Below are positions 32,841 through 41,800 of a DNA stretch of 64,000 nucleotides, piece after piece. Made by a program: the position numbers and the translations under genes. The notes under the pieces were generated by a model. That model was not told the DNA's origin and made no database searches. It saw nothing but the letters and a program-made list of their open reading frames with translations. Where the stretch lies: positions 372,001 to 436,000 of the forward strand of contig CAWFFM010000002.1 in the NCBI GenBank assembly GCA_963815125.1, read 5' to 3'. This DNA comes from Actinocatenispora sp963815125. GTDB taxonomy: Bacteria > Actinomycetota > Actinomycetes > Mycobacteriales > Micromonosporaceae. The first letter of the stretch is position 1, and every line of letters begins with the position of its first letter.

Positions 32841-35246
32841 ATGAGTGTTGCGCCGTCCCGGCCGCTGCGTACCGAGCCGTCGCCGTCGGCGCCGCACCGC
32901 GTGGCGCTACCCGGCACCGGGTGGCACCTCTGGCAGGACGCCGTACTGCGTACCGCCGGATTCCCGGTGGAAGGTCTCGAACGACTGGCCGACCCGGAGT
33001 GCGCCCGCGCGGCCGACGACCACCTCGCCGGAGCAGCCGACCTCGACACCTTCACCCGGACCTTCACCGAAGCCGCCGGTCGGGCGAGTGGGCACGCCTA
33101 CGACATCGCCGCCGACCCGCTCTTCCGCGAGGCGGTCAGCTGGCAGAACACCACCGCGATGCATGCACTCGACGGGATTCTGCGCTCCGGCCGGCTCGGT
33201 CGGGCCAACCACAAGCGCCGCCGCCGGGAGGAACTCGTCGCCCGGTACTGGCAGCGCTACTGCGCGAAGAACGAGACGGTCGGCTTCTTCGGGCCGGTCA
33301 ACTGGGCGACCCTCGACCCGCGAGCCGTGGGGACCACGATCGAGTCGGGACCACGGTTGCTGACCGACCGGATGGTGTTCTTCGAGCACTGGGCTCTGGC
33401 CAGCTACGCCGATACGCTCACCGCCGACCCGCAGATCCGGCCCTGGCTGCCGGTCGCGCTCCAGCCCCACTTCGTCCGGGACGGTCGACAGGTACTGCGA
33501 CCGACCCAACGCCCGGCCGCGCTGTCCTTGGCCGAAGCAGCGATCCTGGCCTGCTGCGAGCCGCCCCGCCCGGCGGCGGAGGTGGCGCGGTCGGTCATCG
33601 CGGAACCGGACAGTCCGCTGCGTAAGAGTGCCGACGTCTACGCCATCCTCGACCGGCTGGTGGAACGGGGAATCGTCCGCTGGGGCGCCGACCTGCCGCA
33701 GAGCCCCGCCGCCGAACACATACTGCGGCAACGCATCGCCGAGGTGGGCGACCCGGTGGCGCGGGAGCGGGCGGCGGCCGGGCTGGCCAGGTTGAGTACG
33801 GCACGCGACGAGATACGCGCCGCGGCCGGTGACACCGGGCGGCTCAGCCCGGCACTGGCCGCGCTGGACGCCACCTTTGTCGAGCTCACCGGCCGCGAGC
33901 CGCGCCGGCGGGCCGGGCAGACCTACGCCGGCAGGGCCCTGTGCTACGAGGACACCGTACGCGATCTCGCAGTGACCTTCGGTGCGCCGGTGCTGGACCT
34001 GTTGGCCGCGCCGCTGGGGTTGCTGCTGCAGGCGGCCCGCTGGCTCTCCGTCGCCGTCGCGGACGCCTACCGGGAGGCGCTCGACGGGGTCTTCGCCGAT
34101 CTGCTCGCCGGCACGCAGGACACCGACGTGCCGCTCGGCGCGCTGTGGTATCTGGCCCAGGGGCCGCTGTTCGGCGCCGAGCAGCGGCCGGTGGACCGGG
34201 TCGCCGCGCAGTTCGTCGAGCGGTGGGCGCGGTTGTTCGGCCTGGCATCCGTGGTGCCGGGCACCCACCGGCTGCAGTTCCGAAGCGCGGAGCTGGCCGA
34301 CGAGGTCGCCGCGTTGTTCCCCGCCGACGGGCCGGGCTGGCGGTTGGCGCGGCTGCACAGTCCGGACGTGCACCTCTGCGCGCGCAGCGCGGAAGCACTG
34401 GCCGCCGGCGACTTCTACGCGGTACTCGGTGAGATGCACGCCGCCTGGGCCACCCTGGACTCCGCGGTGTTCGTGTCCGGTCACCCGCAGCCGGCCCGGC
34501 TGGTCGAGGCGATGCGTGCCGACGTGGGGGAACAGCAGTTCCGTCTGCTGCTCCCGACCGACTGGCCGGAGTACAGCGGACGGGTGGCACGTTGCCTGAG
34601 CAACCCCACCGACATCGAGCTGGGCATCGTCGCGGCTCCGGGCGCCGACCCGGACCGCCATCTGCCGGTGACGGCGCTGACCGTACGACGCAGCGGAACC
34701 GAGCTGACCGCGCACGCTGCCGACGGACGGAGCTGGCCGCTCATCGAGGTCTTCGGTGAACTGATCACGGTGCATGCGGTGAACGCGTTCAAACTCCTCG
34801 CCGCCGCGCCACACACCCCCCGGATCACCGTGGACCGGGTCGTGGTGGCCCGGGAGACCTGGCGCAGCACGCTGGGCGAATCCGGGCTGGCCGAACACAC
34901 CGGATACGCCGAGCGGTATCTGGCCGCCCGGCGTTTCCGTGACCGGCTGGGCCTACCCGAACGGGTCTTCGTCAAACTCGAGGGCGAGGCCAAGCCCTGC
35001 TATCTGGACTTCACCAGTCCGCTGCTGGTGTCCTCGTTCTGCTCCATGGCGCACGCCGCCCGGGTACGTGCCGGTGACGGCCTCGGACTGGTGGTCTCGG
35101 AGATGCTGCCCGGGCCGGACGACGCCTGGGTACCTGATGCGGCCGGTGGGCGCTATCTGTCCGAGCTGCGTATCCAGGCCAGCGACCTGGGGCCGACCGG
35201 TATGCCCGCGGGGATGGTGCCGGGCCGTCGCGGCGGGCAGAGCTGA
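32841..35246 (+). CDS. LanB-like (lantibiotic dehydratase N-terminal) protein lacking the elimination domain
   Basis: An 801-residue protein matching the N-terminal, tRNA-using half of class I lanthipeptide dehydratases. Visible marks include the RRRREELVARYWQRYC / KNETVGFFGPVNW segment near residues 130-160 and a C-terminal CYLDFTSPLLVSSFCSMAH with EMLPGPDDAWVPD. Full LanB enzymes add about 300 C-terminal residues that remove glutamate; that domain is absent and no separate gene for it is present. Short LanB proteins (PEARLs) are known to attach amino acids from aminoacyl-tRNA. There is no precursor peptide gene nearby, and the gene leads an NRPS/PKS operon, overlapping the next start by one base. 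Its substrate may therefore be carrier-bound or a free intermediate. ATG 32841 follows GGAGG at 32830-32834. Confidence 0.83.
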   Translation: MSVAPSRPLRTEPSPSAPHRVALPGTGWHLWQDAVLRTAGFPVEGLERLADPECARAADDHLAGAADLDTFTRTFTEAAGRASGHAYDIAADPLFREAVSWQNTTAMHALDGILRSGRLGRANHKRRRREELVARYWQRYCAKNETVGFFGPVNWATLDPRAVGTTIESGPRLLTDRMVFFEHWALASYADTLTADPQIRPWLPVALQPHFVRDGRQVLRPTQRPAALSLAEAAILACCEPPRPAAEVARSVIAEPDSPLRKSADVYAILDRLVERGIVRWGADLPQSPAAEHILRQRIAEVGDPVARERAAAGLARLSTARDEIRAAAGDTGRLSPALAALDATFVELTGREPRRRAGQTYAGRALCYEDTVRDLAVTFGAPVLDLLAAPLGLLLQAARWLSVAVADAYREALDGVFADLLAGTQDTDVPLGALWYLAQGPLFGAEQRPVDRVAAQFVERWARLFGLASVVPGTHRLQFRSAELADEVAALFPADGPGWRLARLHSPDVHLCARSAEALAAGDFYAVLGEMHAAWATLDSAVFVSGHPQPARLVEAMRADVGEQQFRLLLPTDWPEYSGRVARCLSNPTDIELGIVAAPGADPDRHLPVTALTVRRSGTELTAHAADGRSWPLIEVFGELITVHAVNAFKLLAAAPHTPRITVDRVVVARETWRSTLGESGLAEHTGYAERYLAARRFRDRLGLPERVFVKLEGEAKPCYLDFTSPLLVSSFCSMAHAARVRAGDGLGLVVSEMLPGPDDAWVPDAAGGRYLSELRIQASDLGPTGMPAGMVPGRRGGQS

Positions 35247-38200
35247 TGACGGCGGTGCAGCAGACCGTACCGCAAGGTTGGTCGAGCGGTCCGGACACCG
35301 GTGTGCCGGCGGCGATCGTACCCGCGTTGATCCTCGGGAGGGCCCGGCAGGACCCTGACGCCGTGGCGGTCCGGCAATGGGACGACCGGATCAGCTACCG
35401 GGAACTGGTGCTGCGGGCCGGCCGGCTGGCCGACACCCTGCGCACTCTCGGCGCGGGGCCGGAGACCCGGGTGGGTGTCTGCATGTCCCGCCGGCCGGAC
35501 ATGGTGGTGGCGGTGCTGGGCGTACTGCTGGCCGGCGCCGCCTATGTGCCGCTGGACGTCGAGCAACCACGCTCCCGACTGGTGGACATCGCGGCGGACG
35601 CCGCCGCCGGACTGGTCGTGGTCGACGGGGCCGGACGCGACCGGCTCGCCGACCATGCCGGCGGCACGCTGCGGCTGGTCGAGGTGAGCCGGCAGAGCGA
35701 ACCCGGAGCGTCACCGCCCTCACCCGGCCCGGCGCGGCCGGAGCACGCGGCGTACGTGCTGTACACCTCCGGATCGACCGGCCGTCCCAAAGGCGTGGTG
35801 GTCACCCACCGCAGCGTCACGGCCTTCACCACCGGGCTCGGCCGCTACCTGCAACTCGACCACCGCTCCTGCTCGTTCGGCTTCGCCCCGCTCGGTTTCG
35901 ACGTCTCGGTGATCGATCTGCTGGTACCGCTGGTGACCGGTGGTCGGATCGCCCTGGTGCCCGACGTGGACCGGCGCGATCCCGACCGGCTGCACCGGTT
36001 CGTCACCGCACATCAGGTCACCTGGGGTTCGGTGCCACCGGTCCTGCTGCCGTTGCTGGATCCGGACCGGTTGCCGCACTGGCGGGTGGTGATGACCGGT
36101 GGCGAGGCGCCCACCTCCGAGCAGGTGGCGCGGTGGAGTCGGCACTCCCGGCGGTTCGTCAACTGCTACGGCACCACCGAGACCACGGTCGGGGTGACCG
36201 CGCTGGACGCCACCGGCTGGGCGGAGCCGTCGGTACCGATCGGGCGACCGTTGGCCAACCAGAGCGCGTACGTGGTGGACGGGCGGTTGCGACCGACACC
36301 GGTCGGTGTCCCTGGTGAACTGCTCATCGGTGGTGCCGGGCTCGCACGCGGTTACCTGGGGGATCCCGCGCTGACCGCGGAGCGGTTCATCGCCGACCCG
36401 TTCGGCGCGCAACCCGGCGCACGCCTGTACCGCACGGGTGATCTGGCCTGCTGGCGGCCGGACGGCACGCTGGCGTTCCTCGGGCGGCTCGACCGGCAGG
36501 TCAAGATCCGTGGACAGCGGATCGAACCCGGTGAGATCGAGGCGACGCTGCGGGCGCATCCACAGGTACGACAAGCCGCGGTCGAGGCCGTGGCCGGGGC
36601 CGGCGGTACGGACCTGGTCGCGTTTCTCGTCCCAGCGGATCCCACCGTCGCCGACACGCTGCCGGAGCTCATACGCGCGTACTGCGCCGACCGGTTGCCA
36701 CCGGCGATGCTGCCGGCCCGGATACGGTGTCTGGACGCGCTGCCGCTCACCGGATCGGACAAGGTGGATTCGCTGCGGTTGCGCGCGCTGGACGCCGCCG
36801 CGATGCACGGAGCGCGCGGTGAGGTTGCGCGCGGTGAGCTGGAGACACCGACCCAGCGGACGGTCGGCACCGTGTGGTGCGACGTGCTCGGTAGCGCTGC
36901 CACCGGACCCGAGGACGACTTCTTCGCGGTCGGTGGCCACTCGATCGCCGCGATGCGGCTGGCCGCCGCACTGCGTACCGCCACCGGCCGGGCGGTCGAG
37001 GTGGAGGACGTGTTCCTCGGCCGTACATTGCGCGGCGTCGCCGAGCGGGTCGACCGGGCCGGCCCGGACACCGGCGCGCAACTGCCCAGCGGAAGTCCAC
37101 CCGCACTGTCCGCCGCGCAGCGCCGGCTGTGGTTCGTCGACCAGCTCGCCGGGGTCGGCGCCGCGGCCTACAACACTGCCATGGCGCAACGGCTGCGGGG
37201 CCCGTTGGATGTCGCCGCGCTGCGGGCCGCGTTGCGCTCGGTCGCGGCGCGGCACGAGGTGCTGCGCTGGCGGCTGCCGGAGCGTCGGGGCGTGCCGTAC
37301 GTGGTCTGCGACCCGCTCACCGACGTGCCACTACCGGTACAGGACGTCGCGCAGATCGAAGCGCCGGACCGGGACAGCGCGCTGCGGCACTGGCTCGGTG
37401 AGGTGGCGGCAGCACCGTTCGACCTGGCGGCCGGTCCGCTGTGGCGGGCCCGGTTGCTGCGACTCGACCCGGGCGGGGCCGATCACGTACTGGCCATCAC
37501 GGTGCACCATGCGGTCTTCGACGGATGGTCGGCGCAGGTGCTGTACCGCGACCTGGCCGACGGTTACGCCGTCGCGCTCAGCTCGGCGGACACAACCCCG
37601 TCGGCCACGCCCGTCACGTTCGCCGACTACGTCGCCTGGCGACAGCGGCGCGACGAGCGCCGGGGCGGGACCGACCTGGCCTGGTGGACCGGGCATCTGC
37701 GCGGCGCGCCCACCGTACTGGATCTGCCCCGCGACCATGCCCGGCCGCCCGAACAGACCTATTCCGGGCGCCGCGTACAGGTCGAGCTTCCGACAGGGTG
37801 CGACGGTGTGCTGCGCGCTGTCGCGCAGTGTTACGCGGCGACCCCGGCCACCGTTCTGCTCGCCGCTTTCGGTGAGCTGCTGCACCGGCTGACCGGGCGC
37901 TGCGACGTGGTGGTCGGCGCACCGGTGGCCGACCGCCGGCAGCCGGAGTTCGCCGGCCTGGTCGGATTCTTCGTCGACATCGTGCCCATCCGGCTGACCA
38001 CCTCTCAGAGCGCCGGTCCGGACACCTTCGCCGACCAGATCCGGCGCTGCCGTCAGGAACTGCTCGACGTACTGGCCCATCCGGCCGCGCCGTTGGAACG
38101 TATCGTTGCGGCGGCCGGGCTGCCCCGCGACGCGTCCCGGGCGCCCCTGGTACAGGTGCTGTTCAACGTCTTCAACTTCACCGAACCGCGGCTGGCCCTG

Positions 38201-38851
38201 TCCAGGCTGCGCTGCGAACCGGTACCGGCCGGCCTGCCCGGATCCCCGTTCGACCTCACCCTGTACGTCATCGAGCGCGACGGTCACTTCGGCCTGGACG
38301 TGGTGTACAACCCGGACCTGTACGCACCGCAACGCATCGACCGCCTGGTGTCCGGCTACCTGGGACTGCTGGAAGGGCTGCTGGCCGCGCCGGGCGAACC
38401 TGTCGCGGATGTCGTGCTGCCCGGGACGGCGGAACTCGCCGCCGGCACGGCCGATGCCGCCGGGCCGGTGCCGGCAGCACGCGTGCCGCAGCCCGGTTTC
38501 GCCGACCCGGTACCCGCGACCGATACCGAACGGACCCTGGCCCGGCTCTGCGTCGAGGCGTTCGAGCTGACCGGGATCTGCATGACCGAGAACTTCTTCG
38601 ACGCCGGTGCCACCTCGATGGCGATGGCGGCCCTGCGGGTACGTCTGGTCGAGCAGCTCGAGCGGGATGTGCGGCTGGTGGATCTGTTCCTGTACCCGAC
38701 GGTACGGGAGCTGGCCAGGCATCTGGACGGCGCGGCGGAGGGAGCTGACGTGGACCGGGCGAAGATCCGGGCGGTGGCCCGCCGGGCGGCCGCTCAGCGC
38801 CGTCGGACCGGCCGTGGCCGGCCGGGACGTGGTACGGGAATGGGGGACTGA
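35246..38851 (+). CDS. NRPS A-T-C-T, probable initiation protein with an A-less second carrier
   Basis: A 1201-residue synthetase. Adenylation (about 25-515) comes first with no preceding C, as in an initiation module. Its motifs are YTSGSTGRPKG near 173, an A5 core reading CYGTTETT instead of YGPTE, and SDKVDS for the usual GK(V/L)DR. Carrier 1 has FFAVGGHSIA (about 558-570). Condensation spans about 620-1060 with HHAVFDGW near 754. Carrier 2 has ENFFDAGATSMAM (about 1115-1128), where GG is GA but the Ser is kept. No A domain serves carrier 2, so it must be charged in trans or receive the product of C. The hand-read code DVISMGCVGK is unfamiliar, so no substrate is assigned. The next gene is the PKS, which probably accepts the chain from carrier 2. 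Confidence 0.92.
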   Translation: MTAVQQTVPQGWSSGPDTGVPAAIVPALILGRARQDPDAVAVRQWDDRISYRELVLRAGRLADTLRTLGAGPETRVGVCMSRRPDMVVAVLGVLLAGAAYVPLDVEQPRSRLVDIAADAAAGLVVVDGAGRDRLADHAGGTLRLVEVSRQSEPGASPPSPGPARPEHAAYVLYTSGSTGRPKGVVVTHRSVTAFTTGLGRYLQLDHRSCSFGFAPLGFDVSVIDLLVPLVTGGRIALVPDVDRRDPDRLHRFVTAHQVTWGSVPPVLLPLLDPDRLPHWRVVMTGGEAPTSEQVARWSRHSRRFVNCYGTTETTVGVTALDATGWAEPSVPIGRPLANQSAYVVDGRLRPTPVGVPGELLIGGAGLARGYLGDPALTAERFIADPFGAQPGARLYRTGDLACWRPDGTLAFLGRLDRQVKIRGQRIEPGEIEATLRAHPQVRQAAVEAVAGAGGTDLVAFLVPADPTVADTLPELIRAYCADRLPPAMLPARIRCLDALPLTGSDKVDSLRLRALDAAAMHGARGEVARGELETPTQRTVGTVWCDVLGSAATGPEDDFFAVGGHSIAAMRLAAALRTATGRAVEVEDVFLGRTLRGVAERVDRAGPDTGAQLPSGSPPALSAAQRRLWFVDQLAGVGAAAYNTAMAQRLRGPLDVAALRAALRSVAARHEVLRWRLPERRGVPYVVCDPLTDVPLPVQDVAQIEAPDRDSALRHWLGEVAAAPFDLAAGPLWRARLLRLDPGGADHVLAITVHHAVFDGWSAQVLYRDLADGYAVALSSADTTPSATPVTFADYVAWRQRRDERRGGTDLAWWTGHLRGAPTVLDLPRDHARPPEQTYSGRRVQVELPTGCDGVLRAVAQCYAATPATVLLAAFGELLHRLTGRCDVVVGAPVADRRQPEFAGLVGFFVDIVPIRLTTSQSAGPDTFADQIRRCRQELLDVLAHPAAPLERIVAAAGLPRDASRAPLVQVLFNVFNFTEPRLALSRLRCEPVPAGLPGSPFDLTLYVIERDGHFGLDVVYNPDLYAPQRIDRLVSGYLGLLEGLLAAPGEPVADVVLPGTAELAAGTADAAGPVPAARVPQPGFADPVPATDTERTLARLCVEAFELTGICMTENFFDAGATSMAMAALRVRLVEQLERDVRLVDLFLYPTVRELARHLDGAAEGADVDRAKIRAVARRAAAQRRRTGRGRPGRGTGMGD

Positions 38852-41800
38852 TGAGTGTCGAGGGCGAGCTGACCGCCGACGTCGTCGACGGCGAGTACCC
38901 CGGTGTGGAGCCGGTCGCGATCATCGGGATGTCCTGCCGGGTGCCGGGCGCGGCCGACACCGACGAGTTCTGGCGCAACCTCGCCGACGGCGTCGAGTCG
39001 GTCCGGTTCTTCTCCCGTGCGGAGCAGCAGCGTCTCGGGGTGGACCAGGAACTACTGGAGGACCCGGACTTCGTTCCCGCCGCGCCGGTCCTCGACGGTG
39101 TCGGTCACCTGGACGCCGGGTTCTTCGGCCTCACAGACCGGGAAGCTGAGGTCACCGACCCGCAGCACCGGCTGTTCCTGGAACTCGCGCACACCGCGCT
39201 CGAGGACGCCGGCTACGACCCGCGCGGCTATCCGGGCGAGATCGGCCTGTACGGCGGCGTCGGCAACGACGACTACCTGTGGCGACACGTACGACGAAAC
39301 CCCGCGGTCTTCGAAGCGTCAGGTGCGCGTTTCGTACACAACGGAAACCGGCCCGACTACGTCACCTCGGCGGTGTCCTACCGGCTGGGTCTGCGTGGCC
39401 CGGCGGTCAGCGTGTACACCGCCTGTTCGACTTCCCTGGTGGCGCTGCACATGGCGGCCGAGGCGCTGCGTGGTGGCGAGTGCGACCTGGCGCTGGCCGG
39501 CGGTGTGTGCATCGAGCTGCCGCACGGCGCCGGTTACCTGCACCAGGAGGGCGGGGTCGAGTCACCGGACGGACACTGCCGCCCGTTCGACGCCGACGCG
39601 CGCGGCACCATCTGGGGCAGTGGCGGTGGCATCGTGGTGCTCAAGCCGTTGGCTGCGGCGCTCGCCGACGGCGACCACATCCGCGCCGTGGTGCTCGGCA
39701 ACGCGGTCAACAACGACGGTTCGGCCCGCGCCGGGTTCACCGCCCCGGGGGTACGTGGTCAGGCCGAGGTGATCTCGCAGGCGCTCGGCGCTGCAGGGGT
39801 GGACGCCCGGTCCATCAGCTACGTCGAGGCGCACGGCACCGGCACCGCCGTCGGTGACCCGATCGAGCTGACCGCGCTGACCCGGGTGTACGGCGCGGAC
39901 AGCGCCGATCGTGGCTGGTGCGGCATCGGGTCGGTCAAGTCCAACATCGGGCATCTCAGCCAGGGCGCCGGTGTGGTCGGGGTGATCAAGACCGTCCTGG
40001 CGATGCGGCACCGGCTGCTGCCGCCGAGCATCAACTTCGAGCGACCCAACCCGGCGATCGACTTCGCCACCGGACCGTTCTACGTCAACGCCACGCTGGC
40101 CACCTGGGAACGCACCGACGGCCCGCGCCGGGCCGCGGTGAGCGCCTTCGGCATCGGCGGTACGAACGCGCACGTCATCCTGGAGGAACCGCCGCAGCAG
40201 GGCCGTCCGTCAGGCGATCCGCGACCGGCCCACCTGCTGCGCTGGTCGGCCCGTACCGCGCCGGCGCTGGACGCGATGCTGTCCGGGCACGCGACGTACC
40301 TGAATGCCCATCCGGAACTGGATGTCGCCGACGTGGCGCGGACCTTGGCGCTCGGGCGCGGCCAGTATGCCCATCGGGCGGCCGTGGTCGGTAGGGACAC
40401 CGCCGGGGTGGCCGCCGCTCTCGGCAACCGCAAGCGTCGGCTGACCGGTACCGCGGAGCAGCCGCCGCAGGTCGCGATGCTGTTCTCCGGGCAGGGCGCA
40501 CAGCATGCCGGGATGGCGGCCGAGCTCTACTCGACCGAGCCGGCCTTCGCCCGCGCGGTGGACAGCTGTGCGCAGATCCTGACCGGTCAGCTTCCCCCGG
40601 AGGGCCCGCAGGACATCCGGCGTCTGTGCTTCGCCGACGGCCCGGATCGGGAGAGGGCCGAGGGGTTGCTGCGCGACACTGCCTACACCCAGCCGGCACT
40701 GTTCGTGGTGGAGTACGCGCTCGCTCAACTGTGGCTGTCGTGGGGTCTGGATCCGGCGGCGATGATCGGTCATTCGATCGGGGAGTACGTCGCCGCAACG
40801 CTCGCCGGGGTGTTCGCGCTGCCGGACGCGCTACGACTGGTGGCCGCCCGGGGCCGGTTGATGGCTACGGTCGCGCCCGGCGCGATGCTCGCGGTCACCC
40901 TGGACGAACAACGGTTGATGCCGTTGCTGCCGGCGGGGCTTTCGGTGGCCGCGGTCAACGGGCCGGGCGCCTGCGTGGTCTCCGGCCCCGCCGAGGAGAT
41001 CTCCCGGCTGCGTGCGACGTTGAGCGCGCAGGAGATCAACTGCAAGCCGCTGCGTACCTCGCATGCCTTCCATTCGGCGATGATGGACCCGGTGGTGGAA
41101 CGGTTCCGCGAGCTTGTCGACGCGGTTCCGCGTCGGGCGCCGGACCGGCCGTTCCTGTCCAACCTCACCGGCGACTGGGTGAGCGCCGAGCAGGTCACCG
41201 ACGCCGACTACTGGGCCCGGCAGCTCCGCGAACCGGTACGTTTCGGCACCGCGGTAGGGCGGATCCTGGCCGACGGGAACTGGCTGCTGGTGGAGTGCGG
41301 CCCGGGCCGGCAGCTCGCCGGGCTGGCCCGGATGCAGGTTGCCCGCGACGCCGCGTTGCCGTTGCCCAGTCTGCCCGGGCCCAGCGAACGGAAGGGCGAC
41401 CTCGAGGTGCTGTCGGCCGCGGTCGCAGCGCTGTGGGTGGCCGGTGTGCCGTTGCATCCCGACGCCTGCACCGGACCCGGCAACCGGGTTCCCCTGCCCA
41501 GCTACCCCTACCAGCGCCGGTACCACTGGGTGGATCCGGAGATCGCGGACGAGGCCCCGGTACGTTCCCGCCCGGACGAGCGTCGCGCGCTGGAGCACTG
41601 GTTCAGTGTGCCGATCTGGCGGCAACGGGCCGGTGTCGGCCTTCCGGCCGCAGCATTGCCGTTCGCTCGCTGTCTGCTCTACGGCACCGCCGACGCTCCG
41701 GGCGCGGCACTGGCCGGCGCCCTTCGCGCGGCGGGGGTGACGGTGCTGGAGGTGCTTGCCGGCGACGGGTTCCGGCGAGAGACCGACGGCAGCTACCGGA

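Noticed and set aside
32841..35246. A normal lanthipeptide system
   Set aside because: No precursor peptide, LanC cyclase or elimination domain is seen, and all neighbouring genes are NRPS/PKS.
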